A DNA stretch of 32,917 nt from Pseudomonadota bacterium (GTDB taxonomy: Bacteria; Pseudomonadota; Gammaproteobacteria; Burkholderiales; Methylophilaceae). Shown here one piece after another: positions 8,756 to 14,520 of this stretch (position 1 is the first letter of the stretch; every line of letters starts with the position of its first letter). Below the pieces are notes generated by a model. That model did not search any database. It saw nothing but the letters and a program-made list of their open reading frames with translations, and had not been told where the DNA came from. Both the position numbers and the translations under genes were made by a program. The stretch lies in contig JAKQTN010000061.1 of the NCBI GenBank assembly GCA_029563075.1, positions 1 to 32,917 on the forward strand, read 5' to 3'.

Positions 8756-8795
8756 GTTTACACACCGTCATTGGGACGGTTACTTAATAGTTAGA
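8756..8795 (+). other. attI: attI recombination site
   Basis: The core G^TTAGAG at 8790-8796 is where the first cassette joins. Upstream is a hairpin, CCGTC (8765-8769), loop ATTGG, GACGG (8775-8779), and then TACTTAATA. Sequence homologous to 8741-8795 recurs at 21975-22029. The left limit of attI cannot be set exactly from sequence. Confidence 0.85.
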
Positions 8796-8806
8796 GAAAG
8801 CTAATC

Positions 8807-9037
8807 ATGATCACACATTCGCTGAAACTTCTTATCAAGTCTTCGCAACTCCCAGTTCGTGAATACGTTAGAAATCTGGAAGCGGAAAATACGAAACTGC
8901 AAAAGCAAATTGCTAAACTTGAGTGTAATAATATTTCTCAAAAGCATGAAGTTTCCGCCCTCAAACAAAAGTTGAACGCATATCTTAAAAAAGGTCATGT
9001 CACAGTTGTCCTTAATAAATTTGATGCAAATCTCTAA
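8807..9037 (+). CDS. Cassette 1: small coiled-coil protein
   Basis: This is a 76-residue protein of unknown function. Residues about 18-65 (EYVRNLEAENTKLQKQ and onward) form a leucine-heptad pattern typical of a two-stranded coiled coil with a basic C-terminal end. The start ATG is at 8807, 11 bp after the attI core; only a weak GAG-rich ribosome-binding site is present. The stop codon TAA lies inside the R'' core of attC1 (CTCTAAC), a compact arrangement common in cassettes. It is the first gene after Pc and so probably the most strongly expressed cassette. It is richer in A+T than the flanking core genes, consistent with transfer. Confidence 0.75.
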   Translation: MITHSLKLLIKSSQLPVREYVRNLEAENTKLQKQIAKLECNNISQKHEVSALKQKLNAYLKKGHVTVVLNKFDANL

Positions 9038-9088
9038 CCCCTCATTCAAGCGGGACGCTTAACAGCGCCCCTTAATTTAACGTTATGC
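9032..9088 (+). other. attC1
   Basis: R'' is CTCTAAC (9032-9038) and R' is GTTATGC (9082-9088). The inner arms GGGACGC and GCGCCCC pair around TTAACA with one mismatch. R'' is the exact complement of the attI-side core GTTAGAG, as expected for the circular form of cassette 1. Confidence 0.9.
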
Positions 9089-9537
9089 ATTTACCAACTA
9101 AACCCCATCCCATTCTTGCAAGTTTCATGGCAAGCGCTGTAGCACTATTGCCTCTGCTGGCAATGATGGCACTCGAAATCGCATACCCCGACGAAACGGA
9201 TGATTCTGGTTTCCGTGGTGCTGCCATTGCCATTGGCATAATGCCTTTTCTCTATATCATTGTGGTGCCTGTTTGTTACGTTATCGGCACTGCTCTCGCG
9301 TCGTTTGGCATGCATCGTCTTGGCCGGTTCATGCTAGGGTCTGCCGCAATCGCGAGTCTTCTTGGGGTTCTTGCGGGGGTTCTGCTCAGCTTCCCGTCAC
9401 GCTTCGGCTTTAATGATGTAGTGCTATCCAGTCTAATAGCGGTCACATTGTTTCTTATATCTGCTCTGCCAGCTGCTCTTTGCTGGTGGTTTCTCGCGGT
9501 TCGTCCGCATAACCCATCATTCAAGCGGGACGCCTAA
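9085..9537 (+). CDS. Cassette 2: four-helix membrane protein, unknown function
   Basis: The 150-residue protein has four predicted membrane helices (about 12-33, 45-68, 80-101 and 112-136), separated by short loops. I recognise no family. The start ATG at 9085 lies within the recombination core GTTATGC, so only TT precedes it inside the cassette and no ribosome-binding site travels with the gene. The reading frame runs into attC2, which encodes the last residues (NPSFKRDA) and supplies the stop at 9535-9537. Such attC-encoded tails are frequent in cassette proteins. An internal start cannot be excluded, but the next Met (residue 15) would remove part of the first helix. Confidence 0.7.
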   Translation: MHLPTKPHPILASFMASAVALLPLLAMMALEIAYPDETDDSGFRGAAIAIGIMPFLYIIVVPVCYVIGTALASFGMHRLGRFMLGSAAIASLLGVLAGVLLSFPSRFGFNDVVLSSLIAVTLFLISALPAALCWWFLAVRPHNPSFKRDA

Positions 9538-9564
9538 CGGCGCCCCTTAATTCAAACGTTAGGG
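9507..9564 (+). other. attC2
   Basis: R'' is GCATAAC (9507-9513), exactly complementary to the left core GTTATGC of the same cassette; R' is GTTAGGG (9558-9564). The arms GGGACGC/GCGCCCC surround CTAACG. It differs from attC3 at only one position after the R'' core. Confidence 0.92.
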
Positions 9565-9567
9565 TTT

Positions 9568-9996
9568 ATGAATCCATCTGAGCACATTATGGGAAGTGAG
9601 AAGCTGATTGCCGCCCTCGGCGAGTGGCCATCATTTCATGACGCAGAGGTTGTTCTTTTTTCTGTTGAAAGAGCTCTTCCTGTTAAAGTTGGTTACAACA
9701 TTGCACGGCTTGTAATTCATCTACGCCGTTATGCTTCTACAGGCGAAGGTACTGCAAATTATCAAATGGTTTTAGCCAAAAGCGTTCTTGCTAAATTTGT
9801 TTTTTCATTAGCATGCAATCTTGAGTTATTTGATTTTAACCATCAAAACGTCATTGATTCTTTTACTGTTTCGCCCATCCAAACAGATGAGCTAGCCAAT
9901 TTATCCGTTAATATTGAATCTATCTGGGGTTTTGGTGGTTCTTTCCATTGCTCTGCTGTGGAGCTTGAATCAGTTGAGGTTTTGCCAATTGTTTAA
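9568..9996 (+). CDS. Cassette 3: Imm50-like immunity protein
   Basis: The 142-residue protein contains the motif GEWPSFHDAEV (about 18-28), followed by strands, a central FN/HQNVID segment (about 92-97) and a C-terminal GFGGSFHCSAVELESVEV strand pair. This order matches what I know of Immunity protein 50 (Imm50), predicted to neutralise polymorphic toxins, a family I recall in integron cassettes. There is no toxin gene next to it, so it may be an orphan immunity gene against a rival's toxin, or have another role. The gene is A+T-rich with codon use unlike the core genes. The stop abuts the R'' core of attC3. Confidence 0.6.
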   Translation: MNPSEHIMGSEKLIAALGEWPSFHDAEVVLFSVERALPVKVGYNIARLVIHLRRYASTGEGTANYQMVLAKSVLAKFVFSLACNLELFDFNHQNVIDSFTVSPIQTDELANLSVNIESIWGFGGSFHCSAVELESVEVLPIV

Positions 9997-10054
9997 CCCT
10001 AACTCATCATTCAAGCGGGACGCCTAACGGCGCCCCTTAATTCAAACGTTAGGG
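9997..10054 (+). other. attC3
   Basis: R'' CCCTAAC (9997-10003) is exactly complementary to the cassette's left core GTTAGGG (9558-9564). R' is GTTAGGG (10048-10054). From just after R'' to R' it is identical to attC2 except for one base. Confidence 0.92.
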
Positions 10055-10062
10055 TTTTCATT

Positions 10063-10443
10063 ATGGGATTGCTCGATGGACTCGAAAAACTGATTAACGA
10101 GCACGGTTCGGCTACGATATTGAAGGAGCGCATTGCGCTTCTTAACGACCAGCATGCGCTTGTCGAAAAGCAAGCCGCTGCGCTTAAGGAGCAAATAACG
10201 CACCTTCAAGGCGAGAATGAGCGTCTTAAGCTCGATAAACAGCAGCTGCAACAACAGATAAAAACACTGGAATCTTCTCATAACATAAACCCTCACAATT
10301 ACGTCTGCGACCACTGTGGCAGCGATAATCTAAATAGAGCTGGCAGCAGACCAGACCCAACATTCGGCGATTTAGGCATAAAGCAATCTTTATTTAACTG
10401 CTTATCATGCGGCAAGCAAAGTGCATTTACACAAAATCCCTAA
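10063..10443 (+). CDS. Cassette 4: coiled-coil protein with zinc ribbon
   Basis: The 126-residue protein starts with an amphipathic segment (MGLLDGLEKLINEHGSA). A long charged coiled coil follows (about 20-77, heptads with L and Q), and then a C-terminal zinc-ribbon-like module with two CxxC knuckles (CDHCG near 84 and CLSCG near 114). Zinc binding is inferred from the knuckles. The function is unknown; the architecture suggests a dimer that touches nucleic acid or a protein partner. The stop TAA lies within the R'' core of attC4. The start is ATG at 10063, 8 bp after the attC3 R' core. Confidence 0.75.
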   Translation: MGLLDGLEKLINEHGSATILKERIALLNDQHALVEKQAAALKEQITHLQGENERLKLDKQQLQQQIKTLESSHNINPHNYVCDHCGSDNLNRAGSRPDPTFGDLGIKQSLFNCLSCGKQSAFTQNP

Positions 10444-10500
10444 CCTATCATTCAACCCCGACCGCGCCTACAGCGCGGCGGGTTAATTCAAACGTTAGGC
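10438..10500 (+). other. attC4 (63 bp variant)
   Basis: R'' CCCTAAC (10438-10444) is complementary to the cassette's left core; R' is GTTAGGC (10494-10500). The inner stem differs from the other sites: AACCC and CCGCGC on the left pair with GCGCGG and GGGTT on the right around CTACA. This indicates a cassette of separate origin. Confidence 0.88.
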
Positions 10501-10523
10501 GTCTAAAAAAGAAAGAAATCAAC

Positions 10524-10919
10524 ATGAAGTTGCTTCCGATTCTTGCCGCTGGCTTTGCATATTTTGCGCTTGGGGGCCTTTGGTTTACGCCGTTATTTGG
10601 CAGGCAGTGGGACAAAGCCGTTGGCTTTGAACGCCCGCCAAAATGGCGGCCTAGCACCATTTACTACGTTGGCCCACTATTGGGTTGCCTGGTGGCGGCA
10701 TTTGCAACCGCTTACCTTGCACAGCTTGCTCAAGCGCAGTCGCTCGAGGACTACTTAAGAATTGGGTTTCTGGCTGGCATAGGGTACGGTACACCGATTA
10801 CTGCGGTAAATGCCATCGCCCCGAACATGCGGCATCCTGGGCTGTATGCTGCCGTTGTAGGTTCTTACCACTTAGCAGGCCTGGTGCTTTGCTCCGCGGT
10901 TTTACATTGGCTCTCGTAG
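10524..10919 (+). CDS. Cassette 5: DUF1761-family membrane protein
   Basis: The 131-residue protein from ATG at 10524 has four hydrophobic helices. Its first helix reads LAAGFAYFALGGLWFTPLFG followed by a W-x-K-A-V-G segment, the typical opening of DUF1761 proteins, which are inner-membrane proteins of unknown function. A longer frame from 10407 was rejected because it would run through attC4 and add an unrelated N-terminus. The ribosome-binding site is a weak A/G stretch (AAAGAAA). The next attC is degenerate and lies 20 bp downstream. Confidence 0.78.
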   Translation: MKLLPILAAGFAYFALGGLWFTPLFGRQWDKAVGFERPPKWRPSTIYYVGPLLGCLVAAFATAYLAQLAQAQSLEDYLRIGFLAGIGYGTPITAVNAIAPNMRHPGLYAAVVGSYHLAGLVLCSAVLHWLS

Positions 10920-10939
10920 CAAAGCCTCAAGCAAGCCAC

Positions 10940-10981
10940 GCATAACTTGCTGCTCAAGCTGCAAAATGCCGCGCATTAGAG
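10940..10981 (+). other. attC5, degenerate and short
   Basis: The candidate R'' GCATAAC (10940-10946) differs by one base from the expected GCCTAAC. The candidate R' ATTAGAG (10975-10981) has A in place of the crossover G. TTAGAG is complementary to the first six bases (CTCTAA) of the R'' of attC6, which supports this as a cassette boundary. The site is only 42 bp with a poor stem, so it may be inactive. Confidence 0.45.
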
Positions 10982-10995
10982 CACATCCTCAATAC

Positions 10996-11031
10996 TTGAT
11001 TTTTGTATGAAAAAGGTATATTTTATATACC
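10996..11031 (+). promoter_or_regulatory. brnTA promoter and palindromic operator
   Basis: A perfect inverted repeat GGTATA-TTTTA-TATACC (11015-11031) ends at the base before the toxin ATG. TTGATT (10996-11001) is a possible -35, with TATTTT (11019-11024) at 17 bp or TATATT (11017-11022) at 15 bp as -10 inside the palindrome. BrnT-BrnA complexes are known to repress their own operon through BrnA, and this repeat is the obvious binding site. Confidence 0.65.
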
Positions 11032-11295
11032 ATGATAGTATTTGAATTTGACGAAGCAAAAAGTCAGGCGAATCTTCTTAAGCATGGTATCAATTTCATT
11101 GATGCTCAGGATTTATGGAATGATCCAAGGTTATTGGAAATCCCCGCTAAAACCGAAGATGAACCAAGATATCTGATGATAGGGCTGATTAACAAGAAAC
11201 ACTGGTCAGCAGTTATCACCTATAGAGGCACAAATATTCGACTTATTTCTGTTCGTCGCTCACGCACCGAGGAGGTTGCATTATATGAAAGCTAA
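11032..11295 (+). CDS. brnT: Cassette 6: BrnT-family ribonuclease toxin
   Basis: The 87-residue protein has the typical BrnT opening (FEFDEAKSQANLLKHGINFIDAQ) and the ending ISVRRSRTEEVALYES with the R-R/R-x-x-E residues of the RelE-like fold. BrnT toxins cleave RNA and are neutralised by BrnA. The usual length is about 90 residues. The ATG directly follows the palindrome and no ribosome-binding site lies at a useful distance, so the transcript may be nearly leaderless. The gene overlaps the antitoxin start by 11 bp. Toxin-antitoxin cassettes are known to stabilise chromosomal integron arrays. Confidence 0.88.
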   Translation: MIVFEFDEAKSQANLLKHGINFIDAQDLWNDPRLLEIPAKTEDEPRYLMIGLINKKHWSAVITYRGTNIRLISVRRSRTEEVALYES

Positions 11296-11536
11296 AGATT
11301 TTGAACAGCAGTTTGACGAGAATGTTGACATTACAGCCTCGCTGGATTTGTCAAAGGCAAAACGCGTATTGCAAGAGCAAAAGCGCGTGAATGTTGATTT
11401 TCCAACATGGATGATTGAATCCCTGGATCGGGAGGCTGAAAAACTTGGGGTTACGAGGCAGTCCATTATTAAAGTGTGGCTTGCCGAGCGTTTGGAAAAA
11501 TCTACTCTAACGCCTCCATCAAGCGGCACGCGCTAA
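11285..11536 (+). CDS. brnA: Cassette 6: BrnA-family antitoxin
   Basis: The 83-residue protein has an N-terminal toxin-binding segment and a C-terminal ribbon-helix-helix (VNVDFPTWMIESLDREAEKLGVTRQSIIKVWLAERL in the sequence, residues about 38-73), matching BrnA. It binds BrnT and represses the operon. The start is ATG at 11285, chosen because GAGGAGG at 11269-11275 lies 9 bp upstream; the TTG at 11276 would abut the ribosome-binding site. The last residues (about LTPPSSGTR) are encoded by attC6, and the stop lies inside that site. Confidence 0.88.
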   Translation: MKAKDFEQQFDENVDITASLDLSKAKRVLQEQKRVNVDFPTWMIESLDREAEKLGVTRQSIIKVWLAERLEKSTLTPPSSGTR

Positions 11537-11562
11537 ACGCGCCCCTTAATCAGACGTTTTTT
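11505..11562 (+). other. attC6, last recognisable site of the array
   Basis: R'' CTCTAAC (11505-11511) matches the left boundary TTAGAG of cassette 6. R' is degenerate (GTTTTTT, 11556-11562). The inner arms CGCG and CGCG surround CTAAA, and GCGCCCCTTAAT is shared with the other attC sites. Its poor R' fits the end of an array. Confidence 0.8.
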
Positions 11563-11575
11563 CTTCAAAACCATC

Positions 11576-11622
11576 GCCCTGCAGCCCGCATGGATATTGC
11601 CTTGCAGGGCATCTAATTTTTC
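11576..11622 (+). terminator. Possible terminator after the cassette array
   Basis: GCCCTGCA (11576-11583) and TGCAGGGC (11603-11610) form an 8-bp stem with a 19-nt loop. A T-run follows 6 nt later (11617-11621). The large loop and displaced T-run make it weak. Confidence 0.35.
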
Positions 11623-11745
11623 TTGGCTTTTGTGTCTTTTTGGGCTTGCGCCCTCTCGCAATTAAGCCTATGCTGGATTTATGCCAGTTATAAACGGTGG
11701 TGTTCAGTTCGCCGCCATGTTTGTATATTCTCGCAAGGAGCTAAC

Positions 11746-11982
11746 ATGAAAATTGAAATCAGTGAAGATATCAAAGCATTAGCGGTTCTTTGCAAGCATG
11801 ATTTTGCCTGCCTGAAATCAGAAAACTATCAGTTATGCAAAGTGCAGGACTGCATCAATGGCAAAGTGCATTTTATTGAGTGCAAAGACCATAATCCTTG
11901 CGTGTATAAAACATCGTTTGGATACGGGCATGTTTGCGGCTGCCCGGTAAGAAAGGAAATCTACAACAAATATAAAATATAA
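11746..11982 (+). CDS. Small cysteine-rich protein, unknown function
   Basis: The 78-residue protein has eight cysteines (16, 22, 31, 36, 46, 52, 64, 66), ending in HVCGCPVRKEIYNKYKI. The spacing suggests a metal- or disulfide-stabilised small domain; I do not recognise the family. The start is ATG at 11746, preceded by AAGGAG (about 11735-11740), a good ribosome-binding site, so an upstream TTG extension at 11623 was rejected. It lies just beyond the last attC. A short inverted repeat AACGC/GCGTT follows its stop, but no convincing attC, so it may be a decayed seventh cassette or a resident gene. Confidence 0.6.
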   Translation: MKIEISEDIKALAVLCKHDFACLKSENYQLCKVQDCINGKVHFIECKDHNPCVYKTSFGYGHVCGCPVRKEIYNKYKI

Positions 11983-12033
11983 CGCCCGCAAGCGTTGCTT
12001 CGCCCACTCTGTCGAGCTTCATAGAACAGCAAC

Positions 12034-12579
12034 ATGACGCGCATTCACAGCTTTGAGCCCATTGCGGATGAAAACGCAGAGATACTGATTCTTGGCAGCA
12101 TGCCGGGACGCGCATCGCTGGCCGCCGGACAATATTATGCGCATGGCCAGAATGCTTTCTGGCGCATCATTTGCCATCTGCTTCAGCTTGATATTGCATC
12201 CCCCTATGAGGCAAGAACTCAGGCACTAAAGTCAGCCAGAATTGCGCTTTGGGATGTGCTGCACTCATGCAGGCGGGAAGGCAGCCTGGATGCGATGATT
12301 GAGCGCGATACGCAGATTGCAAACGATTTTCAGACATTCTTCCAAACGCACAATAAAATCACGCATGTATTTTTTAACGGCGCCAAGGCCGAGGAATATT
12401 TCTTGCGCCATGTGCTGAAAAATATCAACAATAACTCCATCAGTTTTGCGCGTTTGCCTTCAACAAGCCCGGCACATGCCGCGATGTCGTTTGAGCAAAA
12501 ACTCAGCGCCTGGAGGGCTATTGAGGCCATTGTGCAAAACTTTGATCATCGCCCGCTAAGTTTGGCAGTTGGCACGTAG
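12034..12579 (+). CDS. DNA-deoxyinosine (hypoxanthine-DNA) glycosylase
   Basis: The 181-residue protein of the uracil-DNA glycosylase superfamily contains GSMPGRASLAAGQYYAHGQNAFWRII (residues about 17-42), the signature of the hypoxanthine-DNA glycosylase family, and the C-terminal LPSTSPAHA motif (about 143-151). It is expected to remove deaminated adenine (hypoxanthine) from DNA to start base excision repair. Length is normal for the family. It starts about 470 bp after the last attC and is taken here as resident chromosome, though the boundary of the integron is not sharp. Confidence 0.82.
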   Translation: MTRIHSFEPIADENAEILILGSMPGRASLAAGQYYAHGQNAFWRIICHLLQLDIASPYEARTQALKSARIALWDVLHSCRREGSLDAMIERDTQIANDFQTFFQTHNKITHVFFNGAKAEEYFLRHVLKNINNNSISFARLPSTSPAHAAMSFEQKLSAWRAIEAIVQNFDHRPLSLAVGT

Positions 12580-12654
12580 AGAATAAACAGCTGACGAAAA
12601 GAGCCGTACAAACGCTGCAAATAATTCAACCTTCCAGTTCTATTTTCACCGGTT

Positions 12655-12667
12655 TAGTTTTAAACTA
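12655..12667 (+). promoter_or_regulatory. 13-bp palindrome upstream of dhaL
   Basis: TAGTTT-T-AAACTA is a perfect inverted repeat ending 5 bp before the dhaL ATG. It could be an operator or part of a leader hairpin. No regulator gene is adjacent. Confidence 0.35.
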
Positions 12668-12672
12668 GCCGC

Positions 12673-13326
12673 ATGAAAACTCCTTTTATTTTATCTTCCG
12701 CCCTGGCCATACACGCCGCAATTGTGGCGCATGAGGCCGATATTGAATCGCTAGACCGCGCGATTGGCGATGGCGACCATTACATCAACATGAAACGCGG
12801 CAGCGAGATGATTGCGGGCATGTATAACGAACTGCTGCCGCTGCCGCCGGAAGAGGCGCTGCAAAAAATCAGCATGAAGCTGCTCAGCACTATCGGCGGG
12901 GCTTCCGGGCCATTGTTTGCGAGCTTTTTCATGGGCATGTCCAAATACCTGAAAGAGCACCACGCCAAAATCAACGAAACCAATATGCACCTAGAAACTG
13001 CAGCCGCTTTTGCCTATGGGGTGCAGAGCATGATGATGCGCGGCAAATCCAACGTGGGTGAAAAAACCATGCTGGATGTGCTGGTGCCTGTTTCTACCAC
13101 ATTCACCACGATGGCAGCACAAGGCAAATCGGTTGCCGAGATATGCGCCGCAGTGAAAAACGCTGCCGATAAAGGGCTGGAATATACGCGCGACCTGCTT
13201 GCCACCAAAGGCCGTGCTGCGGGCTTGGGTGAACGTGCGATTGGCCATTTAGACCCCGGCGCGAAAAGCTGCCAGGTGATGACACATACGGTCTGCGATT
13301 TGGTTTTGAAAGAGATGAAACAATGA
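12673..13326 (+). CDS. dhaL: Dihydroxyacetone kinase, ADP/ATP-binding subunit DhaL
   Basis: This is a 217-residue DhaL-type protein. AIGDGDHYINM (30-40) supplies the metal-binding aspartates D33 and D35 and H36. GGASGP (75-80), GKSNVGEKTMLDVL and the C-terminal KGRAAGLGERAIGHLDPGA are family signatures. The subunit carries the nucleotide that phosphorylates dihydroxyacetone bound on DhaK. Its stop overlaps the dhaK start by 4 bp. The order dhaL-dhaK is inverted relative to E. coli dhaKLM and no dhaM follows. Confidence 0.92.
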   Translation: MKTPFILSSALAIHAAIVAHEADIESLDRAIGDGDHYINMKRGSEMIAGMYNELLPLPPEEALQKISMKLLSTIGGASGPLFASFFMGMSKYLKEHHAKINETNMHLETAAAFAYGVQSMMMRGKSNVGEKTMLDVLVPVSTTFTTMAAQGKSVAEICAAVKNAADKGLEYTRDLLATKGRAAGLGERAIGHLDPGAKSCQVMTHTVCDLVLKEMKQ

Positions 13327-14324
13327 AAAAATTTATCAACTCGACTGACGCTTTGTTAAAAGAAAGCCTCACCGGCTTTGGTCAAGCGCATGCCGATTTA
13401 GTCCAGGTACATTTCGAACCCGCCTACGTTACCCGTGCCAAACCGGCGCAAAATAAAGTCGCCATTGTTTCCGGCGGCGGCTCAGGGCACGAGCCGTTAC
13501 ATGCGGGCTACATCGGCTATGGCATGCTCGATGCCGCCTGCCCCGGCCAGGTGTTCACCTCGCCCACGCCAGACCAGATGCTGGCAGCTGCCGAAGTGGT
13601 GCATGCAGGAAAGGGCATTTTGTTTATTGTGAAGAACTATGCCGGCGATGTGATGAATTTTGAAATGGCTGCGGAAATGCTGCCATTTGACCATGCCACC
13701 GTGCTCACCAGCGACGACTGCGCCGTAATCAACAGCACCTACACGACCGGCCGCCGTGGCGTTGCAGGCACAGTGATTGTTGAAAAGTGCGTCGGCAGCC
13801 TGGCAGAAACCGGCGCCAGCCTGCACGCCTGCCAGTTACTTGGCAACAAAGTGAATGCCCGCACCGCCAGCATTGGTGTGGCTTTGACCAGCTGCACCGT
13901 ACCTGCCGCAGGCCGCCCGACTTTTGACATCAGCGACAGCGAGCTGGAAATGGGCGTGGGCATTCATGGCGAGCCGGGACGCAGGCGCGAAGCCATGCGC
14001 GAGGCGGATTCGATCGTGGGTGACTGCGTTGCCGCCATTCTGGCAGATCTGAAAACAACCCTGGAAAACGATACTTCAAAGGACATCCTGCTGCTCGTCA
14101 ACGGTCTCGGTGCGACCCCGCTCATGGAACTCTATCTCATCTACAACACCGCGGCGAAGCTGCTAGGCGATGCAGGGTTGAATATATCGCGTAGCCTGGT
14201 CGGCAACTACACCACGGCCATCGACATGGCGGGCGCTTCTATCACGGTTTGCCTGCTGGATGATGAAATCAGGCAGCATTGGGATAGCCCCGTGCATACG
14301 CCGGCGCTACGCTGGGGGCGATAA
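13323..14324 (+). CDS. dhaK: Dihydroxyacetone kinase, substrate-binding subunit DhaK
   Basis: This is a 333-residue DhaK. SGGGSGHEPLHAGYIG (50-65) forms the substrate pocket, and H215 in GVGIHGEPGRRR is the residue that binds dihydroxyacetone covalently. The C-terminal LVNGLGATPLMELY and SLVGNYTTAIDMAG segments are typical. In methylotrophs, dihydroxyacetone kinase would feed triose phosphates into central metabolism. Without an adjacent DhaM, the phosphate donor could be ATP exchanged on DhaL, or a PTS protein encoded elsewhere. Confidence 0.92.
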   Translation: MKKFINSTDALLKESLTGFGQAHADLVQVHFEPAYVTRAKPAQNKVAIVSGGGSGHEPLHAGYIGYGMLDAACPGQVFTSPTPDQMLAAAEVVHAGKGILFIVKNYAGDVMNFEMAAEMLPFDHATVLTSDDCAVINSTYTTGRRGVAGTVIVEKCVGSLAETGASLHACQLLGNKVNARTASIGVALTSCTVPAAGRPTFDISDSELEMGVGIHGEPGRRREAMREADSIVGDCVAAILADLKTTLENDTSKDILLLVNGLGATPLMELYLIYNTAAKLLGDAGLNISRSLVGNYTTAIDMAGASITVCLLDDEIRQHWDSPVHTPALRWGR

Positions 14325-14374
14325 GGGCAACTTCTATAAATTCACTTTTTGGGCGCATTACTTTGTTGCGCGGT

Positions 14375-14445
14375 TTTTTGGTTTCGGCCGCTACGCTTAA
14401 CATTGGCTTCGCCAATGTTAGCCTGCACCGCAACTGGCGTTGTCG
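14375..14445 (+). repeat. Dispersed structured element, copy A
   Basis: This copy has the block GGTTTCGGCCG, then a perfect 10-bp hairpin (TAACATTGGC 14398-14407, loop TTC, GCCAATGTTA 14411-14420), then GCCTGCACCGCAACT and CGTTGTC. Copy B at 22595-22663 has the same blocks in the same order with different hairpin arms. The rest of the dhaK-glnE gap (14325-14520) holds no gene I can support. Confidence 0.6.
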
Positions 14446-14520
14446 CAACCTCGCTGTATACCCCATACTATCTCGGCTCCTGCGTTCCGTGCGCCTCGTA
14501 CTACATCCCAAACCCTGTAT

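Larger units (their letters stand above)
7705..11562. mobile_element. Chromosomal integron: intI, attI, six-cassette array
   Basis: The integrase gene is divergent from an array in which six cassettes run on the plus strand. Cassette boundaries (from the base after G of the core) are about 8791-9082, 9083-9558, 9559-10048, 10049-10494, 10495-10975 and 10976-11556. For cassettes 1, 2, 3, 4 and 6 the left core and the attC R'' core are exact reverse complements (GTTAGAG/CTCTAAC, GTTATGC/GCATAAC, GTTAGGG/CCCTAAC twice, TTAGAG/CTCTAA), as expected for circular intermediates. The near-identity of attC2 and attC3 points to a resident chromosomal integron. Cassette genes are small and mostly of unknown function. 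Confidence 0.93.

Noticed and set aside
8674-8760. LexA-binding site controlling intI
   Set aside because: No CTG-N10-CAG with an A/T-rich centre is present on either strand near Pint.
10407-10523. Longer N-terminus of the DUF1761 protein
   Set aside because: It would be read through attC4 and overlap the previous cassette gene; the family starts at the Met at 10524.
11623-11745. TTG-started extension of the cysteine-rich protein
   Set aside because: AAGGAG lies at the right distance before the ATG at 11746, and the extension has no resemblance to the rest of the protein.
14392-14426. attC-like cores GCTTAAC and GTTAGCC around a hairpin after dhaK
   Set aside because: The whole element is only 29 bp between cores, lacks the L''/L' arms with an extrahelical base, and recurs away from the integron as part of the dispersed element.
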